Origin: Diphasiastrum complanatum | Lineage: Eukaryota > Streptophyta > Lycopodiopsida > Lycopodiales > Lycopodiaceae | Assembly: GCA_029204225.1 (NCBI GenBank) | Contig: CM055107.1 | Span: forward strand, 45,024,010-45,086,009 | Reading direction: 5' to 3' | DNA: 62,000 bases | Part shown: positions 51,086-62,000 of the stretch, piece after piece | How positions within the stretch are numbered: position 1 is the stretch's first letter | How the letters are laid out: every line of letters starts with the position of its first letter | Position numbers and translations under genes: made by a program | Notes under the pieces: generated by a model | What the model was told of the DNA's origin: nothing | Databases searched by the model: none | Seen by the model: the letters and a program-made list of their open reading frames with translations, nothing else

Positions 51086-52250
51086 CCCCCCCTCATAACC
51101 TCATAAATCCTACAATTATCAAAGATAGTCTAAAAGATCTTATTAAAAAATACTATGCAAGATACAAAACTGTGAAAATCATTTACTTGCCATTTAATTT
51201 CCTGCACTAATGTTTTCTTGTCTTCCAATAGAAAAAACAAGATATGAAATAAAGGCTTAAAGGCTTACCATTGAGCTAATGTTCAAACTCACCATTAAAC
51301 TATCATTCAAACTTACCATTGAATTATCATTCATTTGATATGGCTTGTTTTTATGACAATTTTAAACTAAAAACATTTGATTGAATGTGACTATTTGTGA
51401 ACAATTATCAACTTAAAACACACAAATATTGAAGCAATACAGTGCGAAGGTTGGAGCATCATATAGAAAATTTATATTTCCTTGAATGTCACTATTTTGA
51501 GCACTTATGCCGAAATACATATGGAAGCACCAACAGTGCAAAGATTAGTGGCCGCTATAGAGCGTCATAGCGTATGTCATCTCTATCAGATATCCATAAT
51601 AAATATAATGGACACTTATTTAATGTCTCTTTGAATTGCCATTGAACTTAATCTGCACAACTACTAGTCTAGAGTCTTTGACTTAATCTATCATTTGTAA
51701 CACGAGTCTCAAGGTGCCCTTGCAATGTGTACAGTGTGTAGAAAACCCAAATATTGATGTCGATTGTTCCATCTCCACAACTGTCGTACATCCCAAATGT
51801 AGCTGGAACCTGGAAACAACAAAAACTTGTCAGCTTATTGTTTGTTAATCATGTAGCAGCTACAGATCATTTTCATTTGACTCCACCATCCCGCAGCCTT
51901 TGCCACATACTTCACCAATACTGGACTTTATGTAGTTCTTTTGAGGTTGAATGCATTGCAAGTCTAAGAAACGGTCTAAACGATACCGAAAAATGTGGGC
52001 TGCTGTTGCCAAAAACCTTTCTGTGTAAATTCAATTGCCTGTAGCCTATACCTGTGCTTCATGTCAAAGAGTCAATATCCAAACATTGCAAGACATAGAT
52101 CGGTTCTCCAACATTCGATTCAATCAAATCATAAAAGAGACAAATACATATTCAAAGCTTATCAACATTAGTTTTACAACTTATCAATTAGTTTTGGAAC
52201 GTACATCCTTAAATATTCTTATCGAACTATTCCTTGGATTCTAGGGCATA
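51086..52250. other. Gene-free stretch
   Basis: AT-rich. A 96-codon frame at 51754-52044 is unrecognisable. The Copia fragment to the right is cut off at about 52250, and its missing part is not found here. Confidence 0.5.
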
Positions 52251-53540
52251 TCATAGAAATTTTGTTAAAGACCTATGAGGACCCTTCAAATCACCATGGT
52301 TAGAACCAACAAATCCATCAAGTTTGAGCTCACCTTGTTCCTTGCCTTGAGCAATCAAGACTTCATTCCTTTTGATCAAGCAAGAATCACCAACAAATTC
52401 TACTTTGAGCCCTTTGTCAACCATTTGACACACGCTAAGCACATTCTTAGTAATAGAAGGTATGAACAAAACATTCTTCAAGCTTACATTCATATTTGTA
52501 GATGAGAGAAAAATAGGAATTCCTTGATAACAACTTTACCACCATTGGCCATGTTGATGACCTTCTTCTCTCCTTCATAAGGCACCAAAGAAGTAAAGTA
52601 TTCTTTGTGACATGTCATATGAAAGCTTGTTCCACTATCAATCCACCATGGATCAATATCTCCATCATTGGTTAGCAAACAAGAAGACATCAAAAAGGCA
52701 TCATCATTTGAGTTTTGATCACCAACACCATCCTCTTCAAAAGTGAAATTGCCTTGCTTCTCATCTTGATCTCTCTTTTTCTTGAAGCGATCACTTGCAA
52801 AATTCCCTTTGACTCCACAATAAAAGCATTTTAACTTGGATCTATCTTTTTTCTTGCCAACAAAAGTAGAAGGCTCACCTTGATCTTGACCCTTTGACCA
52901 CTTGATTTTGCCTTTGATGAACATAGCTTTCTCCTCTCCAACTTGAGATGAAAAAGTAGATCCACCTCTTGATCGAAGCCTAAACTCCTCATTCACCTAG
53001 ATCTCTTGCAAATCTTCCATACTTGGCAATGTCTTTTGAATAGAAAATCTTTGTACCAAATTAGCATGATCATCCGACAAGCCATTAAGAACAACTTGAA
53101 CAAGCTCCACATCCTTAATTCTTTCACTAATGCATGCTGGCTCATCGCTCAAATCTTTAACTCTCAAAACAAAAATATGAGCACCTTCATTCTTCTTTTG
53201 AAAATTTTGAAAATTTTGCCTCCTTAGGGTTAGGACCCTAGATGTATACTTGGACTCATAAATCTCCTTCAAAGATTCCCAAGCCTCACTTGATGTTGTG
53301 CACTTACCAACTTCCTTGAGAAGTTCATTACTCACATTCATCTTGATCACATGCTTTCTTTGCTCTCTTGTCATACCTCAATTATTCTTGAGGTGCCAAA
53401 GGTCTCTCCTCCACACCTACAACAATATCCATCAAATCATTCATCTCAAGCAAAGATTTCATCCTCACCTTCCAAGTAAAATAATTTGTTGAGGTAAGCC
53501 TATCATTGCCTTCCAACATGAAGTCACTTGAGGTTGCCAT
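52251..53540 (-). pseudogene. Ty1/Copia Gag-protease fragment
   Basis: Reading right to left from ATG 53540: MATSSDFMLEGNDRL and NYFTWKVRMKSLL, a TAA at about 53383, then a shifted Gag continuation (SEAWESLKEIYESKYTSRVL, LVQVVLNGLSDDHANLV), a TAG, zinc knuckle CFYCGVKGNFASD (final Cys lost), protease WWIDSGTSFHMT, a stop, and LKNVLFIPSITKNVLSVCQM. It is related to the Copia fragment at 16303 but not identical. The rest of the element is gone. Confidence 0.85.
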
Positions 53541-54089
53541 GTTGCAATGATCTGATCTTCTCTTTGAACCTGTTCCAATGCACTTAGCACTCCTTTGAAA
53601 ATCAACAAATGAAACTCAAGAAGAAATCACAAAGATATGAAAACAATCTCGCCTCTCTTTTTTCTCTTTCTAGCAAATTCTAGCACATAGAATCTTGATT
53701 TCTTGATCACAATAGATCTAAACACCATATGATGAACTTTTGCCAACACCTAATATTGAAACACACTCTTGAAAAAGTCCAACAACTTTAAATCAAGAGA
53801 TCCTATCAAATTTAGAGTTTCTCCAAAAATACAAAATATTGAATCAAGCAAAATCTACATGCAAAAGCTAGAATCTAGATATCTCATCTAATAGAATGTA
53901 GCATTCATAATCGCAAGCAATTTTTGTCTCCACATTCCAGTAAGTCATTTAAAAAATTGGCCATCTACAAGTATTTTGACCTAAAATGATTTAAGATCAC
54001 AAAGATCCAAACTCTATACTTGAAATTACAAGATTTAAACTAGAAATACCTCCAAATCCACATAGAATCTATGGTGCCTTCAAATAAAC

Positions 54090-54108
54090 CTCAACTGCTT
54101 TGATACGA
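54090..54108 (-). other. Degenerate primer binding site of the Copia fragment
   Basis: The minus strand reads cgtatcaaagcagttg next to the LTR end, similar to tggtatcagagc with changes. The position is right for the 5' LTR at 54109-54766. Confidence 0.55.
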
Positions 54109-54766
54109 TGTGAAAAATCAGAGATCAAAATACATTTAGATCATCAATGATCTCTAGCCAAATTTGGTTGCACATCTAGAAATAGCTAGAAGATAGAAAT
54201 CACTAGTTTATACATGCTAGAACTTAGAAATGCACAAAGATCTGATCATGAACACTTAGATATGACTTAGTATTGTTCTTGTCTGTAAAGAAGCTATATT
54301 GTACTGTCCTTCACACGTGTGGAAGCTAGATCAACCATAAAATCAACATTCTACACATAGAAACTCAAGATATCAAGTGAGAAACACATTAGATGGACAT
54401 AGAAACACAAGAGATGAATTCTCCACAAAGAAAGATTCTGAAACTTTGATGATTATTTATCCATGCAGGTACAACTATTTATAGCTTCCAAAATGTCATT
54501 TGGCCACTTGCCCCAAACTTGACCTAATTTGAAAACTTCTAGATACTTCATCAAAAACCTAGAAATACTAGTCTAGATGCAATGTACCAAAATTAGCCAA
54601 TTAGAATGGGTCCAAATTTGACCTCATCCACTTATCTATTTGCCAAAAATAGTACAAAAACTATTTAGGCCTTTATTGACAAATACGAAACTATCTCTAA
54701 GTTGAGATTTCATTTTGGCCTCCAGAAATGCCAATAAACCAACAAACTAGTTGACAATTTTTCACA
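54109..54766 (-). repeat. 5' LTR of the Copia fragment, 658 bp
   Basis: It starts TGTGAAAAAT and ends ATTTTTCACA on the plus strand, a perfect 10-base terminal inverted repeat with TG...CA ends. It lies directly beside the primer binding site. The 568 bases between it and gag are leader. Confidence 0.85.
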
Positions 54767-56201
54767 CTCGTATTGTCAAATATAGAAGATGCTTTGATGA
54801 AATCCAATCTTCCAGTTGCCACCTTTGGTAGCTTGGAAAAAAGTTGGACTCACTGCGAACCAATGGAAAGGCAATAATAAGTGGAAGATGGGTGAGTTTG
54901 GACTTGCTTCTAAAAGATGGTCCTTGACAGAAAATGGGGGCGGGCAACGACCACTGCTTAGAAATCAGCTCGTCGCTCAAACGTTTTGGCTTGGAGAACA
55001 GTAAACCTCCTTATTTGGAAGAAGTAGAAGCGAAGCCATGAACTTCAACTTATACAATATGTCTTTATATAATGTGACTTGCCTTCGATCTAAGTTTACC
55101 TTCAAGTTGGATCATATTGGAATCGTCATATATCATTTATTTGAATGAATAAAATTAATCTTCCATCTAATATGTGTCAAATAACCTTTCTTTAGAAATA
55201 GCTTCAATTATAGGTCTTCACTTCCCATATTAACCTTCATTATAATAAAATAGAAGAAAAAAAAAGTAATTTTTGTGAAAAATGACATCTAATAAGGTAG
55301 TGCAAATCCTCTTCATCAAATGCGAAGCGACCTCGCAAGCATATCAATTGTAGGTTGTCGTATTTGATTCAAACTACATGAAAATAAACTTTAAAATAGT
55401 GCTCAAACAAATATATATCTTCAAAATAGATAATCAGCATCTCAAATTAATTGTCTTTTTGTATTTGATTACCAGGCAGAATACATGAGTATCGATCAGA
55501 CAAAAATAGGTGAACATAACTAGCTCAAAAATTGAATTGTGTTAGCTATTTCGAGCATTTTGCGTCCTTCAACTGAGAGCTTGGTCAGTTTGAATCTATC
55601 TAAAAATTCTATATCAATCTACCATTGTAGATTGGCCAAAAATTGTGTTTCCAAATTGTGCAATTTCGATATTTAGAAAGCTCCCATTATAAATAGCCCG
55701 TGCCATTGTCCCTTCATTTTGATCTTTCTTCTGAGGGATAATGTCATCAGAAAATTCAACAGTACAGCTTGCAAACGTGCCTTTACAATGTCTAGGTAGC
55801 TATTAGATTTTTGGCTATGAAATTTCCAAGTGTGAGGAACTTCAAGTGTAGCATATCATTGCATCAATCCTTTATATTGTACATCCACTAATAGACTATC
55901 GTTCAAGAATCGATCAAAGTTTGGGATTGTCGAAGGACAAAGAATGTCAAATTATGACTATTTTTGGACTTGGAATAATCACGACTCGTTAAAGAAATAA
56001 GTTTCTAGTTCCTTATGTCAAAGATAATCTAATGCATATAATAATGTACATCTTATATACAATTTTGGTTTAATTGAAGATTGGCCTTGCAAAATTGCCC
56101 AAGCTAAACAACAATAACAACAAACAACCAACCCCCCCGCCCCGTGATACTAATCAGATATTCTTTATGGCTATCCACTTGCAAACATTAACAATTAGTG
56201 G
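54767..56201. other. Gene-free stretch
   Basis: AT-rich with only short frames. No repeat or domain is recognisable. Confidence 0.5.
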
Positions 56202-57087
56202 CCTAGAAGCATAGTTGCAGCGAATCGCGATTCGCTGGGACTGCGATTCGCGGGTCGCGATTCTGCGAATCGCGATTCGCGACCCAGAATCGCAAAAAAA
56301 AAAAAAAAAAAAAAAAATTTGGAAAAATAGCTTATTGCTGAAATTTTTTTAGGGGATCAATGGTCAAACCAGCGTTTTGCCTCTCATAAGTGCAGTAGAT
56401 GAGGCACAAACAGATCTTATTTTCAGTAGCTATCCGGTTGTCATTTGCTCTGGTTTTCAATAAATGTTAATGCTACAGTTTGGACTATCAACTGTATGGA
56501 TGATGATCACTTTTGCAATTGGTTCACTGGAGATGTGAGTGCAATGTACATACAGTTGGGGGCATAAATATTGGGCCCTTCTCGGCGCGCATTTGGACCC
56601 CATTTTTATCTAAGGGGGGCGGTGGCATTTTTATCTACAGTGTCTATATAGCAAGAAGCTCTAGGGGGTTTGGGGGACAGTAGCCCCTAGGAAACGGGGG
56701 GTTCGGGGGGCGGTAGCCCCCTGGTGGGGGGTTTGGGGGGCAACGCCCCCCAACGGCGGGGTCCGGGGCCGACGGTAGACCCCGGCCCCGACGGTAAGGC
56801 CTCTTCATGATTTGGCCTTCCAACTCCCCGAGTGAAAACACACTTTTTGGTGTTTCGCACCCGAAACAGTCGGCAAACTACACAATCATAATCCCCTCGA
56901 TCAGAGCTTTCATCTGATATCCATATTGCTTAAAAAAATTTCAAAAAAAAAAGAAAAAAACAAAAATCGATTCTACACGATTCTTTAAAAATCCCGAACC
57001 GCGAATCGGAATCGCGATTCTGATCGCGATTCTGAATCGCGATTCTGAATCGCGATTCGGGAATCGCGCTGCAACTATGCCTAGAAG
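56202..57087. mobile_element. Non-autonomous hAT-like element, 870 bp, 8-bp target duplication
   Basis: CCTAGAAG at 56202-56209 is repeated exactly at 57080-57087. Between them the element starts CATAGTTGCAGCG and ends with the reverse complement CGCTGCAACTATG. An 8-bp duplication and CA-type termini fit the hAT superfamily. Both ends hold several copies of the palindrome AATCGCGATT as subterminal repeats. The middle has a poly-A run (56288-56310) and a block at 56620-56800 rich in ggggg and ccccc palindromes. There is no transposase. Confidence 0.88.
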
Positions 57088-58861
57088 TTGTGTCAATGGC
57101 AACTTACATGCAAAATTGTTAATAAACAAATGTGAGATTTTTTATTAGGTTTGTTCCACATCTACCAACAATAGTTTTTTGTGATTATTGTTAGACAAGA
57201 ATACTCGGTTCATTAAATATTTCATTTGCTAGTGCTATAATCAGTGTAATTTTTTGGTGAAATCAATTCTAATGCCCAAAATTCATCTTGAATGGAAGTG
57301 TTGTCCCACAAATTATTACATCTCATAGGTGTAACATCGATCAAAGATTATCTGAGGATCATGTGCGTTGCACTTAGATTTATCTATGTCTAATACAAAT
57401 ACAACAATATTTTTGCAATGTCAAATACCTTAAAATAGTTAATGTTAAAAAATACATATGATATAAAAATGCAATTATTGTCAAAACCACCATAACATGG
57501 ACACATAACCTATTAATATACAATAATGAGAAGGAAAATTTTTCATAGAAAATACTATCAACAAGCAATTGAAAGCAACAGATGCAATTACGAGAAGTGA
57601 CTAAACAACTCAATATCCAACAAAAAATGGTTGTGGCAAACTTTCAAATCTCATCACTTACCACTTCAAGGTTTGTTATTTCATTCCCTCAGCAATGTGT
57701 AGAAGTTTGCCATTCGTATTGTCATCTTGAGGTCTTGATCTCTATCAACCTCGAAAAATTAATTTCTTCCCAAAGTCATGCATTAACATTTTTATAATCC
57801 AAAAGAGCACCCAATCTTTATGTATCCAAACAAACTTGATCATTTAGGCAAATTCATGACTTGATTTGAACACCATGAACTGTTATAGGCAAATATAAGT
57901 TGAAAAGGTACATAAAGGTGGAGATTGTTTTCAAAATTCAAAGACTTCAATTTTGTGAATTGTCAATGTGGATTGTCTGATGCCCCTTCTATGCAACAAT
58001 CTATGATTGCATACTGATCTATCAGGCCTATTTTCCAGAATCAAGTCACATACTTGAGGTCTGCATACAGCCAAATACATTATAAATATGCATGGAGGTT
58101 TTCCCCAAATAAGAATTATAATGTTCACTTTCCTTTTATGCTTTAAAAAGCCTTTCTACAGCCAAGTAATGAAAGGGTGCATGCAAATAAACAAATTACT
58201 CACCAAAGCCGTCATTCAGAGTAATCAAAATTATTAAGCCTTCAGGACCACAGTAGCATGGCATGAACATCCCAGAGCAATGCATCACAAAGAGTAGCAG
58301 GTAGATACCATTTTGAGGGTCGGGAATATCCAAGTGTATAAATGAAATACGAAGGCCATCAATGTACACATGACTCAAAATCATTGCAGTGTTGTGGCCA
58401 CTCGATGCTGCAACCAGAGTTGTCTAGCCAGCACCTATTTGGTCGAAATTCTGTCAAGCTAAAATGAGATTTGGCCCATGAAGCATAAGCCCATGTTATT
58501 TCTCAAGGTTGAACCATTAAAGCGTAGAGCTGACTGATAGCATGCCTAACTTCTGTCAGTTACAGATTTTCTGTTAAATAGAACCAACTGAAATTTTCCC
58601 AAGCTTTTACAATACTGCCTTAAGGCACATAAGAGGAGCTTATTCTTCTAACTCTTCCACACCAAAAATTGACAGTAGTATAGTGCCTTTCCAATATTCC
58701 AGGCAATTATTTATGACACTTTGGCTACTGTAAAGTCAATATCGAACAGAAGTTCTCACAAAATTTTTGAGGGGAACTGTGTGTGCCAGCAATATAACAA
58801 ACCATTATCCTTAAAAGATGGCAGAGTTTAATAATTGAGAATCGACCCCGAAGTTCAATTG
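57088..58861. other. Stretch without a supported gene
   Basis: One minus-strand segment at 58200-58410 looks exon-like: a possible acceptor (ggttgcag), 62 open codons and a strong donor gtgagt. I could not link it to other exons or a family. Another frame at 57931-58128 is similarly isolated. Confidence 0.4.
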
Positions 58862-58999
58862 CTATTGGTGAACATAATCTTGACCCTTCTCGATTGATTT
58901 GCTCAACTCTTCTTTCAATTTCTCAAGGCCCTGCAACTCATAATCTGAGAGTGGTCCTAGATCAAAAAACTTCTCAATCCCATCAGTACCAAGTTGAAC
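58862..58999 (-). CDS. Terminal exon of NAD-malate dehydrogenase
   Basis: After an acceptor at 59000-59001 (gtggacag) the exon encodes 45 residues to TAG 58862. VQLGTDGIEKFFDLGPLSDY, then GLEKLKEELSKSIEKG, matches the C-terminal end of plant NAD-malate dehydrogenase (organellar type), where LGxxGVEEVxxLGPLSDxE and LKPELxSSIEKG are usual. The exon is intact. No earlier exons are visible to the right up to the LTR at about 59250, so the gene either continues beyond the Ty3 insertion outside the window or is a fragment. Confidence 0.72.
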   Translation of the reverse strand, partial: VQLGTDGIEKFFDLGPLSDYELQGLEKLKEELSKSIEKGQDYVHQ

Positions 59000-59249
59000 C
59001 TGTCCACATTCCAGCAGAAACTTGATGTGAAAGTTGCAAATAGTGTCTGACTCGGGAGGAAATGAAATATTGTTATAGTCAAGACTAAAAACTAGCTATA
59101 AAGCTTCTATCATCTGAAATATGAAAACTTTCCAGCAAGGAAATTAGCTCTGCAATTCTTCACTCTCTGATTCAATGGTCTGAACATGCCAAAACATGAC
59201 TAGCTATTCTGCCTATAAAGACAAATCTAAAATGAGGGTCTGACCCAGT
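59000..59249. other. Intron or flank upstream of the malate dehydrogenase exon
   Basis: No coding sequence is seen. The right Ty3 element begins somewhere at the end of this stretch. Confidence 0.4.
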
Positions 59250-60306
59250 GCATGACACAATTCCGGATGCCTCCGCTATGGCATCCAACGTATATGGCGG
59301 ATTGGATGCTTCGTTCAGAGTATAGGACAAATTTGGTTTCCTTTGGCTATCTCTTACAGTCCTTTGTAACTGCTATGTTCATACGTTCATCGTCTTTCTG
59401 AATAGCTTGGCATGCTTATTATGATATTAGTATTTTATTCTGGCACCCCTATTCCTTCTCCATGATGTGCGGATGTGTTGTTGGTTCTTTATTCCTAGTG
59501 TACTCTCCAGATGGCAGGAGTGGACTATTCGGATGGTTTGGGCATTCCTATTGTTCAACATTTATGTTTGTTTATTAGTCATGTCCATCTTCATGTTGGC
59601 TCACCCCCATTTTTGTTATGACATGTTCACCCTTTCATGTGGTAATTGGCAACCTGCATTGTTTGAGGATATTTTTATATGAGCTTGACCTATATCGATC
59701 AAATAGTGGAACATTTGTATTTCCCGCCTCAACTATGTTCTAAGGGCCCACATATTCCTTCATATGAGGATCACAGGCATGTACTTTTTCTTTTCAGCAC
59801 CATTAAATATTGCATGTGTGAAGGACTCACAAACATGTTCAACTTATCTTGAGGGACATAGTTACGGACTACAGGATACAGGCCTACTGGGCTACTCTAC
59901 ATATATTCCGCAGGCCTCTTTACATTTACTGTTGGTTATGTATATTTCTGGTTACGCATTTTATATTAGTCATGTACAGGCCCGAGAGCCTTTTTATATG
60001 CTTATGACCCGCACTGGGTCCTTTTTTATGACATTGACTGGCCTTGGGCCCTTATTATATGGTTATATGTGGAGTGGGGGCCCGTAGGAGGGCCCCACAT
60101 TTTGCCTCCCTTTACTTTTGAATTCCTATTTTAGGATTCATTGGTAAGGTATTTATAAGGGCATTTGTACACTCATTTTTCAGATTATTGATTGGTATTG
60201 CTTGGGCTCTTCGTGGGAGAACCTATTGTCTTGTCTATTGCTTGTAGGGCGTTAGTCTATTGCTGTCTTTTATGCTTCATTGATTCAACACCTGAGATTT
60301 TGATCA
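59250..60306 (+). repeat. 5' LTR of the right Ty3 element
   Basis: The inner edge ends ATCA at 60306, five bases before a primer binding site. A TATA-like tatttataag at 60150 gives a plausible start of transcription. The outer edge is uncertain: I put it near 59250, where the sequence character changes. The partner LTR is outside the window. Confidence 0.5.
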
Positions 60307-60311
60307 TAACT

Positions 60312-60324
60312 TGGTATCAGAGCA
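60312..60324 (+). other. Primer binding site, initiator tRNA-Met type
   Basis: tggtatcagagca follows the LTR after a five-base gap and precedes the leader and gag. Confidence 0.87.
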
Positions 60325-61050
60325 CTTTCCTGATTGCTGAATTTCAGATCTGGTTTTCTGATTGGGTGCCCATTTTCCTTGCTGATTTTTCTCTCTTTGC
60401 TGAGGGCTTTCGTCTCTTTGCTTCAGCAATATTCAGCACAGTTTGGAGGAGGACCAACTCCCATCAGAGCATTTTCCTTGGCGGAGCTTTAGCAGATAGT
60501 TAGCGGAAAATTTGGCGGCCGGAAAAAAAAAAATTTGGGCAGATTATTTCCGGCGCCCAAGTTCCAAACCCTTTTCCTCTTTTTTTGAATCCTCCATTTG
60601 ATTCAGGGAGAGGATTCCCAGCCATCTTTTCAGCATTGATTGGAGGCTGTCCAGCGCCCTACTTCATCACATTTTTCAGCCATTGTTCCAGCAGAGTTTC
60701 AGCCATATTTCAGTTTTGATTGGAGGCTGTCCATCGCCCTATTTCATCACGTTTTCCACAGATTTCCAGCCATATTTTCAGCATTGATTGGAGGCTGTCC
60801 AGCGCCCACTTTCATTCTCCTTGTGGTCACATTTTCCAGCCAGCTCTTTGCACACGCTTGGAGCTCTATCGAGAGGTATCTTTGCTGGTTTTTTCCTTGC
60901 TTTCCACACCTTTTCTTGACATTTGTCATTTCCTTTCTTGCTCTTAGTGTCGTTTGTGTACCTAAAGCGTATTCGGGGTGACGACAAAAGTCCGCTCCCT
61001 CCGATATTAAGCTTTTCTTACACTCTCTTCACTTCCTGCATTCCTTGACC
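60325..61050 (+). repeat. Leader with three tandem repeats
   Basis: gattggaggctgtcca occurs at 60638, 60718 and 60785, inside units of about 80 and 67 bases that also share cgcccta, cttcatcac and ttcagccat. There is no gene. The repeats are part of the retrotransposon leader. Confidence 0.8.
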
Positions 61051-62000
61051 ATGGATACTTCCCCTACATCTTCTGAGCCTCGCATACCGTCTTCCACTTA
61101 CCTTGACGAAGTACGGCATGAATTCCGAGATCATCTTAGGGAAGCCATGAGTGATGTACGCACTGATTTACACCAGGAGTTACGAGAGACGTTCATTGCT
61201 CTTTCTGCCCAGATTGCTACACTATCATTACAGTCCAGTGTTTCTCCACTATCTTCACCTGTTCCCCCACAGCGTACATTTCCACCACCCGAGACTTCTT
61301 CATCTTCTGGTCCTTTGCCACGAGACTTTAAGGATAAGGTTCAGCTTACTGTGTATTTTGGGTCATCCGATGGGAATGAACTCGAGAATTGGTATTCTAA
61401 GCTTGAGACCTACTTCCTTATGTTTCCTAAGACTGACATTCAGCGGATACATTTGGCTGCTTTACATTTGGAGGGCCGTGCTGCTACTTGGTGGCGCATG
61501 TTTCGCCAGACGGCTTCACACCCTGGCCTTGCTAGTTGGACAGAGTTTATGACAGCACTCTGCCTAGCGATGATTGATCCTCAGTGGCTTATTCGACAGC
61601 GCGACATCTTTCGCAGTTTATCTCACACTGGTGACTTGGCTGCTTAGACGACACGGTTTACAGAGCTTTCCTATTTGTTCCCAGATATTTCTACATTGGA
61701 GCTCATCTCTCGCTACGTTGCTAGTCTACGAGGTTCTTCTTTTTTTCCACTCACTCTTTCTCATGCCATCTCCCTTGCTACCGCACTGCAGCAAAAGTAC
61801 TCTCCCATCTCTTCCTCTGTTTCTCGTCCTTCGCGTCCACGTCCTATTTTATCCTCTCCATCCTCTGCTAGTCCCACATCTGTCAGTTCACCTTTCTCCA
61901 CTCTTCCTTCTGCACCACATCCTCCTTTTTCTCCTCGTCCTGTTTTTGTTCATCGCTACTCACAGCCTGAGATGTCTGAGATCCGTGAGAAGCGCTTATG
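61051..62000 (+). pseudogene. Ty3/gypsy Gag, 5' part, one nonsense codon
   Basis: Gag starts at ATG 61051 (gaccATGGAT). A coiled N-terminus is followed by VYFGSSDGNELENWYSKLE, RIHLAALHLEGRAATWWRM and SWTEFMTAL, the retrotransposon Gag domain. A TAG at 61645-61647 interrupts GDLAA-stop-TTRFTELSYLFPDI, after which the same frame stays open through a Ser-Pro-rich linker to the right edge. The last readable codons (EIREKR) are where a zinc knuckle normally begins. The rest is outside the window. Confidence 0.85.

Noticed and set aside
56644-56841. Proline-rich minus-strand frame inside the hAT-like element
   Set aside because: It is produced by repeated ggggg/ccccc words in the core of the element.
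58196-58410. Exon-like segment with acceptor and strong donor
   Set aside because: No partner exons or family match. It lies downstream of the malate dehydrogenase stop and cannot be part of that gene.

Overview
The window looks like nuclear DNA of a land plant with a large, transposon-rich genome. Three things support this: spliced genes with short GT-AG introns, a plant-specific HOOKLESS1-type acetyltransferase, and LTR retrotransposons primed by initiator-Met tRNA. Long CT/GA microsatellites and several poorly known transposase-like families make me favour a fern, lycophyte or gymnosperm over an angiosperm, but that is inference.

Layout. 1-3423: a Ty3/gypsy element on the minus strand, with gag-protease-RT open for 754 codons and running off the left edge. 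4565-6473: a broken minus-strand gene of an uncharacterised transposase-like family, split by a small insertion. 6474-12890: microsatellites, an unrecognised ORF pair, a CACTA (DUF4216) relic and one exon of a second transposase-like family. 13380-20707: a plus-strand gene relic that starts with a decayed histone H3/CENH3-like fold, continues into a long basic extension and appears to resume beyond a 4 kb Copia nest (15037-19255). 20800-23340: the second transposase-like family, minus strand. 23360-26500: a Ty3-like gag relic with an odd leader built of two degenerate repeats. 28180-32021: an inverted pair of Ty3 3' halves. 32747-35250: a five-exon DNA methyltransferase-like gene on the minus strand. 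36347-37527: a four-exon gene for a small secreted cysteine-rich protein. 39740-43340: gag-like debris, weak ORFs and a 272-bp tandem duplication. 47528-49326: an intact three-exon HLS1-like N-acetyltransferase. 50511-51085: a G-box triplet, then a cluster of hairpins. 52251-54766: a Copia 5' half. 56202-57087: a non-autonomous hAT-like element with an exact 8-bp target duplication. 58862-58999: the last exon of a malate dehydrogenase. 59250-62000: the 5' end of a second Ty3 element, running off the right edge.

Two genes look intact as read: the HLS1-like gene and the cysteine-rich secreted protein. The methyltransferase has clean splice sites and all its key motifs, but also three single-base shifts in short homopolymers and one nonsense codon, so it is either freshly inactivated or affected by consensus errors. 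The rest is mobile DNA at various stages of decay. The observations I find most novel are the H3-like fold joined in frame to a long extension inside transposon-derived DNA, the beta-type DNA methyltransferase, and the eight-cysteine secreted protein.

All calls come from reading the sequence and recalled family motifs; no database search was possible.
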